From Deltaproteobacteria bacterium (GTDB taxonomy: Bacteria; Myxococcota_A; UBA796; CAJQPC01): a stretch of 64,000 nt of DNA. The translations under genes and the position numbers were made by a program. The DNA is taken from assembly GCA_016717595.1 (NCBI GenBank), contig JADKFE010000011.1, positions 92,835 to 156,834 on the forward strand. Direction: 5' to 3'. Of this stretch, positions 27,346 to 35,345 are shown one piece after another. How positions within the stretch are numbered: the first letter of the stretch is position 1; each line of letters starts with the position of its first letter. The notes under the pieces are model-generated. The model had not been told where the DNA came from, searched no databases, and saw nothing but the letters and a program-made list of their open reading frames with translations.

Positions 27346-28566
27346 TCAGCCCAGCTCGACCTGCACATGGCTGACCAAGGCCCGCAGCGCGCCTAAGGTG
27401 GTCTTGGTGTCCGGCGAGCGCACGATCGCCCAGCCTTCGCCCTCGTAGCTGTCGCTCTTGAGCTGGCCGACCCGCGGGAGCTGGTGCTCCACCACCCAGA
27501 CGCCCGCCTCGGCCTGGGCCACCTCGACGCCGTGCACCGCGCGCACGGTCTGCCCGCGGCCTTGGCCTCTGAAGAAGCACACGCCCACCGAGGCCACACG
27601 CTCGGGCATCTCAAAACGCTCAAAGGTCATCAGCTCGGCCCACTTCGCCCACATGTCGACGCCGTGGGCCAGGCCCATCAGCGGCATGAGGTGAACGCCC
27701 GGCGGCCGCGCGCCGACCTCACTCACGACCGCCCGGCCCGAGGCCAGGTGAAACCACTCCATGTGGGAGAGCCCGGTGTGAATGCCCAAGGCCTTGAGCG
27801 CGGCGTGGTTTGTGGCCTGGAACGCCTGGGCGTGGGGCGGCAGCGTCTCCCGGGGCAGCAGCACGCAGTACTGCATCCACGGGTTCTCCAGCACCTCCAG
27901 GGGCCCCGGCAGGTAGTAGCTGGAGCTTGACCACACCGGCACCCCCTTCACCGAGACCGTCTCGAAGGTGTGCTCGTCGCCCCGAATAAACTCCTCCGCC
28001 TGGGCGGGGTTCGACGGCGAGACGTGCAGGCTCTCGAGGGCCTCCATCAAGCTCTCGTCGTCAAAGGCGCGCATCGTCGCTTTGCTGCCCATGCCCGCCG
28101 GGGGCTTCACAACAATGGGATAGCCCACCTGGGCGATGAAGCGCCGGGCGTCCTCAGCACCCTTGAGCAAGGCCTGACGCGCCACGGGCAGCCCGGCGGC
28201 GCGCAGCACCTCCTTCATGCGGTTCTTCTCGCGGAAGTTGAGCGCCACGGCCTCGCCCATGCCCTCCACACCCAGGCGATCCCGGGCGGCGCCCAGAGGC
28301 ACCTGCATCTGCTCCAAGAAGCCGATGAGCCGGTCTACGCGGCCGAGCTTCCGCTGAAAGTAGCGCCCGGCCTCGACGAGCTGGTCGGGGTCGAGGCTGT
28401 CGCGCACCTGGTAATGCCCGACGATGCGCCCGCGGACGGACTCGGGCACCCGCTCCAGCGGATCGTGGCTGATCAGCGCCACCTGGGTGCCGGGGAGGTT
28501 GAGGAAGCTCAACAACGCCCGGTGGGTGTTGCCGGTGAAGTAGGGCGCGACAAAGACGACGTTCAT
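27346..28566 (-). CDS. ATP-grasp ligase, paralogue 1
   Basis: A 406-residue cytoplasmic ATP-grasp enzyme, a paralogue of the proteins at 29732 and 33536. The N-terminal fold starts M-N-V-V-F-V-A-P. ATP-grasp motifs are R-E-K-N-R-M-K, I-V-V-K-P-P-A-G-M-G-S, A-E-E-F-I-R-G-D-E and the metal-binding E-V-G-A-R-P-P-G. Such enzymes join a carboxylate to an amine or thiol through an acyl-phosphate. The substrates are unknown. It is divergent from hemB and convergent with the KAP gene, with a 6-base gap. No strong ribosome-binding site is seen; GAGG lies a little far upstream. Confidence 0.75.
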   Translation of the reverse strand: MNVVFVAPYFTGNTHRALLSFLNLPGTQVALISHDPLERVPESVRGRIVGHYQVRDSLDPDQLVEAGRYFQRKLGRVDRLIGFLEQMQVPLGAARDRLGVEGMGEAVALNFREKNRMKEVLRAAGLPVARQALLKGAEDARRFIAQVGYPIVVKPPAGMGSKATMRAFDDESLMEALESLHVSPSNPAQAEEFIRGDEHTFETVSVKGVPVWSSSSYYLPGPLEVLENPWMQYCVLLPRETLPPHAQAFQATNHAALKALGIHTGLSHMEWFHLASGRAVVSEVGARPPGVHLMPLMGLAHGVDMWAKWAELMTFERFEMPERVASVGVCFFRGQGRGQTVRAVHGVEVAQAEAGVWVVEHQLPRVGQLKSDSYEGEGWAIVRSPDTKTTLGALRALVSHVQVELG

Positions 28567-28678
28567 GGGGGGTAGCCTCGCCGCCGCAAAGTAGCGGCTC
28601 CAACCTCACCGGGCCAGGGCGGCCGTGAGCCGGTTAATCCTGCCGCGCACCCTCGCCTGCCCTTCGCTGAGGTCCACC

Positions 28679-29665
28679 ATGAGCTTCCCCCGCGTCCGGA
28701 TGCGCCGCACCCGCCGTGATGACTGGTCCCGCCGCCTCGTCCGTGAGCACCAGCTCACCGTGAACGACCTCATCTGGCCCACCTTCGTCATCGAGGGCGT
28801 CGGCGTGAGTGAGCCCGTGGCGTCGATGCCCGGGGTGAGCCGCCTGAGCATCGACCTCTTGGTGGAGGCCTGCCGCGAGGCCGAGGCCCTGGGCATCCCC
28901 GCCGTGGCGATCTTCCCGGTGATCGATCCCGCCCTCAAGACCCCCGACGGTGAGCTGGCCGCGAACCCCCAGAACCTCATCTGCCGCGCCGTGCGCGCCG
29001 TGAAGGCCGCCTGCCCCAACCTCGGCGTGATCTGCGACGTGGCCCTCGACCCCTTCACCACCCACGGTCAAGATGGTCTCGTGCGTGAGGGCTACGTCGT
29101 CAACGACCAGACGATCCAGGCGCTCATCCAGCAGGCGCTCGTGCAGGTCGAGGCGGGCTGCGACGTGATCGCGCCCTCGGACATGATGGACGGCCGCGTC
29201 GGCGCCCTGCGTGACGCCCTGGAGGCCCACGGCCACGTCAACGTGCGCATCTTGTCTTACGCCGCGAAGTACGCCAGCGCCTTCTACGGCCCCTTCCGCG
29301 ACGCCGTGGGCAGCAAGAAGAACCTCGGCGGCGGCGACAAACGCACCTACCAGATGGACCCCGCGAACGGCGACGAGGCCCTGCGGGAGATCGCCCTGGA
29401 TCTGGAGGAGGGCGCGGACATGGTCATGGTGAAGCCCGGGATGCCCTACCTCGACGTGGTGGCCCGGGTGAAGGACCGCTTCGGCGTGCCCACCTTCGCC
29501 TACCAGGTGAGCGGCGAGTACGCGATGTTACACGCCGCGGCACAGCTCGGCTGGCTGAGCCTTGAGCAGGTCGCCATGGAGAGCCTCTTGGCGTTCAAAC
29601 GCGCCGGGGCTGATGGCGTGTTGACCTACTTCGCCAAAGACGCCGCCCGCTGGTTGGGCCGCTGA
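28679..29665 (+). CDS. hemB: Delta-aminolevulinic acid dehydratase (porphobilinogen synthase)
   Basis: A 328-residue enzyme joining two 5-aminolevulinate molecules to porphobilinogen in heme synthesis. The two active-site lysines are visible in Y-A-A-K-Y-A-S-A-F-Y-G-P-F-R and M-V-K-P-G-M-P-Y-L-D. The zinc-binding triple-Cys loop of some homologues is replaced by D-V-A-L-D-P-F-T-T-H-G, so this is the Mg-dependent, non-zinc type. The start M-S-F-P-R-V-R-M-R-R-T-R is canonical. It sits between two ATP-grasp paralogues without obvious functional link. The later heme gene hemG is 20 kb away at 49275. Confidence 0.95.
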   Translation: MSFPRVRMRRTRRDDWSRRLVREHQLTVNDLIWPTFVIEGVGVSEPVASMPGVSRLSIDLLVEACREAEALGIPAVAIFPVIDPALKTPDGELAANPQNLICRAVRAVKAACPNLGVICDVALDPFTTHGQDGLVREGYVVNDQTIQALIQQALVQVEAGCDVIAPSDMMDGRVGALRDALEAHGHVNVRILSYAAKYASAFYGPFRDAVGSKKNLGGGDKRTYQMDPANGDEALREIALDLEEGADMVMVKPGMPYLDVVARVKDRFGVPTFAYQVSGEYAMLHAAAQLGWLSLEQVAMESLLAFKRAGADGVLTYFAKDAARWLGR

Positions 29666-29731
29666 GGCGCGCTCTTCACCCCAGCGCCGCTGTTCTCTGC
29701 CATGATTCTCGCCGACTCCGCCGAGGTGCCT

Positions 29732-30940
29732 GTGCGTAACGTCGTCTTCGTCGCCCCGTTCCCCATGCCCGCCACCCTTCGTTTCGCCGCGGGCATCCGC
29801 TCGCTCAAGGACGTGCGGCTCATCGGCCTGTTCCAGCAGCCCCCCGCCGAGATGTCGGGCTGGGACTGGTTACACATCGTGCCCGACGCCCTCGATCCCG
29901 ACGTGTTGACCCACGCGCTCCAGGCCCTCACCCAGAAGTTCGGCAAGATTCACCACGTCGCGGGCATCTTGGAGAACATTCAGGAGCCCCTCGCCATCGC
30001 CCGGCAGCGCCTGGGCATCGAGGGCACGGACCTGCAAACGGCGACCCGCTTCCGCGACAAAGGCGTGATGAAGGACCACCTCCGCGCCCACGGCGTGCCC
30101 TGCGCGCGCCACGCCCGGCTGCGCAACGAACAAGACGCCTGGGAGTTTGTGCGCCAGGTCGGCTTCCCCATCGTCATCAAGCCGCCTTCAGGGGCGGGCG
30201 CGAAGGCCACCTGGCGGGTGCGTGACGCTGAAGAGCTCCGCGGCGCGCTCTCGTCCTTACGCCCGAGCCCCCAGAACGAGATCCTCGCTGAAGAGTTCTT
30301 GCGGGGCCGCGAGTTCAGCTTCGAGACGATCACCCTGAACAACCGCCCCGTGTTCACGAGCATCTCCCGCTACCTGCCCACGCCCCTGGAGGTCTTGGAG
30401 AACCCCTGGATTCAGTGGGTGTGCCTGCTCCCGCGTGATGTGAGCGGCCCCGAGTACCGCGACGCCCACGCCTTGGGCCAGCGGGTGATCGACGTGATGC
30501 GCCCGGGCTTCGCCGTCACCCACATGGAGTGGTTCCGCCGCGAGGACGGCAGCCTGGCCGTGGGGGAGATCGCCATGCGCCCCCCCGGCGCGAGCATCAG
30601 CGCCATGACCGGCCTCGTTCACGACGTCGACTTTCACCGCGCCTGGGCCCGCTGCGCCGTAGACCACCAGTTCGATGGCCCCTGGGAGCGCAAGTTCTCC
30701 GCCGGGGTGGCCTTCTTGCGGGGCCAAGGCCGAGGCCGCGTCGCCGCCGTGCGTGGCGTAGACGAGGCCCAGCGCCTCATGGGCCAGCACGTCGTCGAGG
30801 CCAAGCTGCCCGTGGTCGGCGCGCCCAAGGCCGATGGCTATGAGGGGGATGGCTACGTCGTCGTGCGCCACCCCGACACGGCCGTGGTGGAGCGGGCGCT
30901 GGAGACGCTGATCCAGACGGTGCAGGTGGTCTACGCCTAA
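29732..30940 (+). CDS. ATP-grasp ligase, paralogue 2
   Basis: A 402-residue ATP-grasp enzyme colinear with those at 27346 and 33536. Motifs are R-D-K-G-V-M-K, I-V-I-K-P-P-S-G-A-G-A, A-E-E-F-L-R-G-R-E, T-H-M-E-W-F-R and E-I-A-M-R-P-P-G. The GTG at 29732 is chosen because it aligns the M-R-N-V-V-F-V-A-P start with the paralogues and has GAGG five bases upstream; an ATG lies 30 bases earlier. The gene follows hemB by 66 bases. It is followed by a 441-base repeat region and another ATP-grasp gene. The reaction is unknown. Confidence 0.75.
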   Translation: MRNVVFVAPFPMPATLRFAAGIRSLKDVRLIGLFQQPPAEMSGWDWLHIVPDALDPDVLTHALQALTQKFGKIHHVAGILENIQEPLAIARQRLGIEGTDLQTATRFRDKGVMKDHLRAHGVPCARHARLRNEQDAWEFVRQVGFPIVIKPPSGAGAKATWRVRDAEELRGALSSLRPSPQNEILAEEFLRGREFSFETITLNNRPVFTSISRYLPTPLEVLENPWIQWVCLLPRDVSGPEYRDAHALGQRVIDVMRPGFAVTHMEWFRREDGSLAVGEIAMRPPGASISAMTGLVHDVDFHRAWARCAVDHQFDGPWERKFSAGVAFLRGQGRGRVAAVRGVDEAQRLMGQHVVEAKLPVVGAPKADGYEGDGYVVVRHPDTAVVERALETLIQTVQVVYA

Positions 30941-30957
30941 GCGGCGGGAGAGTCGCG

Positions 30958-31375
30958 CGCACAAGGCTTGGGATTGGGCGTTCTCTCCATGAGGCGCCTT
31001 CACGAGCCTTGGGATCGTGAGTTTTTGCGGGAAGTCGCGATCACAGGCCTTGTGAGCGGGCGTTCTCTCCACCAAGGGCTGATCTCAGGCCTTGAGATCG
31101 GGACTTCTCTCCCCAAATCACGATGACAAGGCCTGTGATCGGGCTGTTCTCTCCACACGGCGCCTTCACAAGCCTCGTGAGCGTGAGTTTTTGCCGGAGG
31201 TCGCCTTCACAAGCCTCGTGATAAGGCGTCCTCTCCACCAAGGGCCGATCTCAAGGCTCGCGATCGTGACTTCTCTCCCAAAATCACCATCACAAGGCCT
31301 GTGATCGGGCTGTTCTCTCCACCAGACGCCTTCACGAGCCTCGTGAGCGTGAGGCTCTCTCCCCTGCCCCCTAGA
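30958..31375. repeat. Higher-order hairpin repeat array (ten units of about 41 bp)
   Basis: The whole 441-base gap is filled by ten units of 40-43 bases. Each contains a short palindrome around G-G-C-C or A-G-C-C-T (for example TCACGAGCCTCGTGA near 31332 and ATCTCAGGCCTTGAGAT near 31083), then usually TTCTCTCC. Units 1-4, 5-8 and 9-10 match in order, giving a higher-order period of about 165 bases (GGGC-TTCTCTCC blocks at 30976, 31141 and 31307). Palindrome arms vary together, keeping the pairing. Short reading frames across it on both strands reflect the 42-base periodicity and are not considered genes. Confidence 0.8.
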
Positions 31376-31381
31376 GCGTCC

Positions 31382-32356
31382 ATGCGTGTCTGCGTCCTGT
31401 TCTCCGCCGCGTCCCCTGAAGACACCCCTACGGCGGCGTTTGACCCCGAGCCCGAGCCCGAGCGCTGGCTCGACGGTCACACCGTGCGAAAGGTGCCGCT
31501 CAAACAGCACGAGGCGGCCACACGACTGCCGGAGCTTGTCGCTGAGGGCTTCGACGTGTTCTTGAACCTCTGCGACGGCGCGATCACGGAGCCCCTCGCG
31601 GGCGTCGAGGTCACCGAGGCCCTGGAGGCCCTGGGCGCGCCCTACACCAGCTCATCGCCTGCCAACTACCGAATGACCCGGCGTGAGGTGAAGACCCGCC
31701 TCTCAGACGCCGGCCTGCCCACCCCGGCCTGGGCCTTTGTGTTCACGCCCGCCGACCTCCCCGCGGCCATGACCGTGCCGCTCCCGGCCATCGTCAAACA
31801 CCACGACGGCTACGGCAGCCTCGGGATGCGGGCCAACGCCAAGGTCACCGACGCCCAACAGCTCCAAGAGCGCGCCTTAGAGATGCTCCGCGGCTGTGGC
31901 GGCGCCTTGGTCGAGGAGTTCGCCCCGGGCGCTGAGCTGACCGTGCTGTGTGTCGCAGACGCCGAGGCTCCAGGCGGCGTGTTTGTTTACCCGCCCTTTG
32001 TGTGTGGGTTCCCGCCCGGAGAAGAGTTCAAACATTTTGTGCTCAAGTGGCGGGCGTTCAGCGGGCTCACCTGGCGACCCGACACGGACGCCGCGCGTGT
32101 GGCCGAGGCGACGGCGCTGTGCCGCGGCGCGTTCATCGCCCTCAACGCGCGCTGCGGCCTGCGCTGTGACCTGCGTGTCGACGCCCGAGGGCAGCTCACC
32201 CTGCTCGACTGTAACTTCGACTTCGGGGTGTTTTACCCGCCGGGGCACGAGGGCTGCGCCGATGAGATCCTCCTCCACGACCCCGAAGGGCACCGCGGGC
32301 TGCTGAGGAGGATGTTTCACCTCGCGCGCCGGGAGGCCTTCACTAAGGGACGATGA
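31382..32356 (+). CDS. ATP-grasp protein, D-Ala-D-Ala-ligase-like
   Basis: A 324-residue ATP-grasp protein of a different subfamily from its neighbours. It shows D-V-F-L-N-L-C-D-G near residue 55, G-A-P-Y-T-S-S-S-P near 87, then K-T-R-L-S-D-A-G-L-P-T-P, I-V-K-H-H-D-G-Y-G-S-L-G-M and the final metal-binding L-L-D-C-N-F-D-F-G. This is the D-alanine-D-alanine-ligase-type layout, but the substrate loops differ, so the substrate may be another amino acid or peptide. The ATG at 31382 follows directly on the last repeat unit. The 3' end overlaps the convergent M23 peptidase gene by 14 bases. Confidence 0.7.
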   Translation: MRVCVLFSAASPEDTPTAAFDPEPEPERWLDGHTVRKVPLKQHEAATRLPELVAEGFDVFLNLCDGAITEPLAGVEVTEALEALGAPYTSSSPANYRMTRREVKTRLSDAGLPTPAWAFVFTPADLPAAMTVPLPAIVKHHDGYGSLGMRANAKVTDAQQLQERALEMLRGCGGALVEEFAPGAELTVLCVADAEAPGGVFVYPPFVCGFPPGEEFKHFVLKWRAFSGLTWRPDTDAARVAEATALCRGAFIALNARCGLRCDLRVDARGQLTLLDCNFDFGVFYPPGHEGCADEILLHDPEGHRGLLRRMFHLARREAFTKGR

Positions 32357-33413
32357 ACAAGCTCACCGAGCTGTCCCAGCCTTGGAAGCTGTAGCAGTCG
32401 GAGTCGCTGGCGGCGAGCATGAGGTAGACCGCCTCTTCGTACCGTTGGCTGCCCAAGGTCACGCTCACGGTGAACTCGCCCTCGGCGTCTGTGGGGGCAC
32501 ACTCATAAAACCACTCTCCCCGTTTGTCGCTGAACGTGTTGACCAGCACCCGGCCCGTGCGGGGCACGACGACGCCCGAGACGTTCAGCTCGCTGTCAGG
32601 CGCCACCGCCGCGCAGGGCAGGCCGGGCTCTACCCACACGCCCATAAACAAGAACAGATCCTCAGGGCACTCCGACCAGTCCATCGCGGCGGGGGCGGGC
32701 TCGGCGGCGTTTTGTGACACAAACACCTCGCCTGCGTAGGCCATGCCGTCGCTCGTCTCCAGGAGCTCATCAAACGCGATGGGCAGGCTCATGCCCAAGG
32801 CGTCGTCAAACTCGACGTGCAGGTGTGGGCCGCTTGACCAGCCGGTGTTGCCCGAGAGGCCGATGACCTCCCCTTTGCCGATGAGCTGCCCAGGCTCCAC
32901 CAAGGCGCCGTCTTGTTGCAGGTGCCAGTAGTGGCTGCGGGTGCCGTCGCCGTGATCGAGGATGACGTAGTTCGCCTGATCCGCGCACGACTCGTCCCCG
33001 CAGCCGGTGCTGGAGTCTTCTCGTGTGGCGAGCACCCGCCCGGCGCGCATCGCCACGACCTCGCTGCCCTCTGGCATGTTGACATCGACGGCGTAGACAT
33101 CAGCGCCGGTGTGAGAGAAGAAGCCGTGGTTGCCTTGGGAGACGTCATAGGCGGCGCCCTCGGGGAAGGGCAGGCCCGCGCTCTGGGTGGTGAGCGCCCA
33201 ACATTGGCCGCCGCGCGCCACGGTGCCGGGGCCGCAGGCGTCCCCCTCGGGCCAGCACAGGCCGTCGATGGCGATGGTGCCTTCACCACATTGCACCGTC
33301 GGCGCGCACTCGCGCCCCACATCGACGGTGCCCTCGCCGCAGCGCCCGCGCGCTCCGCAGGCCGGGAGCCCCGCGCCGACGATGACCCACAGCCCAACGC
33401 GCCAGCTCGACAT
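32343..33413 (-). CDS. M23-family metallopeptidase lipoprotein
   Basis: A 356-residue exported lipoprotein (signal ending L-P-A-C). Residues about 20-85 hold three Cys-rich repeats of the form C-G-x-G-T-x-x-x-x-G-x-C-W/A. A peptidase M23 (LytM) domain follows, with H-T-G-A-D-V-Y-A-V-D and G-P-H-L-H-V-E-F, the zinc ligands, at about 110-235. The C-terminal 130 residues form a beta domain. M23 enzymes cut peptidoglycan cross-bridges. The ATG at 33413 is preferred because it opens the lipoprotein signal. It is transcribed opposite to the flanking ATP-grasp genes. Confidence 0.8.
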   Translation of the reverse strand: MSSWRVGLWVIVGAGLPACGARGRCGEGTVDVGRECAPTVQCGEGTIAIDGLCWPEGDACGPGTVARGGQCWALTTQSAGLPFPEGAAYDVSQGNHGFFSHTGADVYAVDVNMPEGSEVVAMRAGRVLATREDSSTGCGDESCADQANYVILDHGDGTRSHYWHLQQDGALVEPGQLIGKGEVIGLSGNTGWSSGPHLHVEFDDALGMSLPIAFDELLETSDGMAYAGEVFVSQNAAEPAPAAMDWSECPEDLFLFMGVWVEPGLPCAAVAPDSELNVSGVVVPRTGRVLVNTFSDKRGEWFYECAPTDAEGEFTVSVTLGSQRYEEAVYLMLAASDSDCYSFQGWDSSVSLFIVP

Positions 33414-33535
33414 ACCTTGAACCTCAGAGGATGGCCCACGGCGAGCGGCCAGGGGCGCGGCGTTGACGATCATACTTGCAAGCAGACCCCGCGCGGGCGT
33501 TAACTTCGTTGCGCCAACCAAAGCCCGGAGCCTCC

Positions 33536-34747
33536 GTGAACGTCGTCTTCCTCTCTCCGTCGTACCCCCCCGAGATGCGCGAGTACACCCGCGGGCTCGC
33601 CGAGGTGGGCGCCAACGTGCTCGGCGTAGGCGACGGGCCGCCGGATCCCCGAATCCGCCCCTACCTCGCCGACTACCTCCAGGTGCCGCGCATCCTCGAC
33701 GAAGAGGACGTGATCCGCCGGGTGACGGCCTGGCTGCGCGGGCGCTCCGTGGATCGCATCGAGGGCATCTGGGAGGTGCTGACCTTGCTCGCGGCGCGCC
33801 TGCGGGAGCGCCTGGGCATCCCCGGCATGAGCGTGAGCACGGTCATGGGCTTCCGCGACAAACAGCTCATGAAGGAGCGTGTGGCGGCGGCGGGCCTGCG
33901 GGTGCCCATCGCGCGGCGCGTGCGCACGGCGTCAGAGACCTGGGCCGCCGCTGAAGAGATCGGCTTCCCCCTCATCCTCAAGCCCATCGCAGGCGCGGGC
34001 AGCGCCGACACCTACCGCATCGAGTCCAAGGCGGAGCTGGAGAAGATCCTCCCCCGCATGAGCCACGTCACTGAAGCGAGCTGCGAGGAGTTTGTCGACG
34101 GCGAAGAGTTCACCTTCGACACGGTCTGTGTAGACGGCCAGCCCCGGTTCGTGAACGTCGCCCAGTACCTCCCCCGCCCCTTGGTGGCCCGCACTGAAGA
34201 GTGGATCAGCCCCGTCATCGTCACCGTGCGGGATCTCAAGCAGCCCAAGCTGCAGAAGGGCATTGAGCTGGGCATGGGTGTGCTCCAGGCGCTCAACATG
34301 GGCACGGGCTTCACCCACATGGAGTGGTACCTCAAGTCCAACGGTGAGGTGGTCTTCGGCGAGATCGGCTGCCGCCCCGGCGGCGCGCACCTCGTCGATC
34401 AGATGAACTACACCTGCGACATCGACCTCTTCCGCGAGTGGGCCCGGGCGGTGTGCTGGCGCAGCTTTGAGGGCCGCACCGAGCGCCGCTACAACGTGGC
34501 GATCCTGTTCAAGCGGGCCCTGGGCCAAGGCCGCATCACCCGCATCGACGGCCTACAAGAGTTCTTGGCGCGGGCGCACCCCTGGATCTGCACCGAGCAG
34601 CTCTTGCCCGTGGGCACCCACCGCCGCGACTGGAAACAGACCTTACTCAGCGACGGCCACATCATCTTGCGGCACCCCGACTGGGACCGCACGGTGCAGC
34701 TCGCCTTCGACGGCGCCAAAAACGTCACGATGATCGCCGGGGGCTGA
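33536..34747 (+). CDS. ATP-grasp ligase, paralogue 3
   Basis: A 403-residue ATP-grasp enzyme paralogous to those at 27346 and 29732. Motifs are R-D-K-Q-L-M-K, L-I-L-K-P-I-A-G-A-G-S, C-E-E-F-V-D-G-E-E, T-H-M-E-W-Y and E-I-G-C-R-P-G-G. The GTG at 33536 gives the family start M-N-V-V-F-L-S-P and has GGAG five bases before it. It is the most diverged of the three in its substrate-binding middle part, suggesting a different acceptor. It is convergent with the small gene at 34763. The product is unknown. Confidence 0.75.
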   Translation: MNVVFLSPSYPPEMREYTRGLAEVGANVLGVGDGPPDPRIRPYLADYLQVPRILDEEDVIRRVTAWLRGRSVDRIEGIWEVLTLLAARLRERLGIPGMSVSTVMGFRDKQLMKERVAAAGLRVPIARRVRTASETWAAAEEIGFPLILKPIAGAGSADTYRIESKAELEKILPRMSHVTEASCEEFVDGEEFTFDTVCVDGQPRFVNVAQYLPRPLVARTEEWISPVIVTVRDLKQPKLQKGIELGMGVLQALNMGTGFTHMEWYLKSNGEVVFGEIGCRPGGAHLVDQMNYTCDIDLFREWARAVCWRSFEGRTERRYNVAILFKRALGQGRITRIDGLQEFLARAHPWICTEQLLPVGTHRRDWKQTLLSDGHIILRHPDWDRTVQLAFDGAKNVTMIAGG

Positions 34748-34762
34748 CGCGGCGCGGGAGAC

Positions 34763-35164
34763 TCAGCGCGGGGGCCGCTCACCGGAGAGCAGCTCCCCCG
34801 CCCGGCGCAGCCAGGCGCCCGCCCGACGCACGGGGCTGTGGTTCGTGAGGTGGCGGCGCACGGCGCTGCGCACCTGGGCACGAAGCAGCTCCGAGAGTTT
34901 GCCCTCAAGCTCGGCGCGTACGCTCTGGGCGGCGTCAATGCGCGCCTCCTCGATCTGCTCCAAGAAGCTGATCATGCCGAAGCAGAAGTTGGACTGGTGG
35001 TCTAGCGTGCGCCGCTGGTGCTCGACGAGCACGGCCAGGTCTTCCCAGGTGGGGGCGATCCCCGCCGCGCGCCGCGCCTCAAACCACGCTTGAAGCTCGG
35101 CCTCCCGAGCGGCGTGGGCGCGACCCTCCTCCATGAGCCAGTTGATCATCGCCGCGTGATCCAT
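34763..35164 (-). CDS. Small helical protein, function unknown
   Basis: A 133-residue, charged, all-helical cytoplasmic protein with Arg/Glu-rich helices and no Cys pair, signal or membrane segment. It lies 15 bases from the convergent third ATP-grasp gene. I do not recognise its family. It might be a small partner of the locus, but nothing in the sequence proves this. Confidence 0.45.
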   Translation of the reverse strand: MDHAAMINWLMEEGRAHAAREAELQAWFEARRAAGIAPTWEDLAVLVEHQRRTLDHQSNFCFGMISFLEQIEEARIDAAQSVRAELEGKLSELLRAQVRSAVRRHLTNHSPVRRAGAWLRRAGELLSGERPPR

Positions 35165-35345
35165 GACCTCTCTCCCTTCCTTCGCGCCGCCGGGGCTGAC
35201 CAGCGCGCGCCGAGCCCTTTAGCCCATGAGCCGGTCCACGTCGCGCGACTCCCAGCGAACCCCCGCGCCTCGATGTTAGAGGGCTGATCCGAGAGGCCCC
35301 AATCAGGCCGCCTCAACGGCCGCGCTCGCCGCACCGAGGAGAACG

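Noticed and set aside
30941..31381. Possible CRISPR array
   Set aside because: Units are degenerate and contiguous, without unique spacers of fixed length, and no cas genes are nearby. It is a higher-order hairpin repeat instead.
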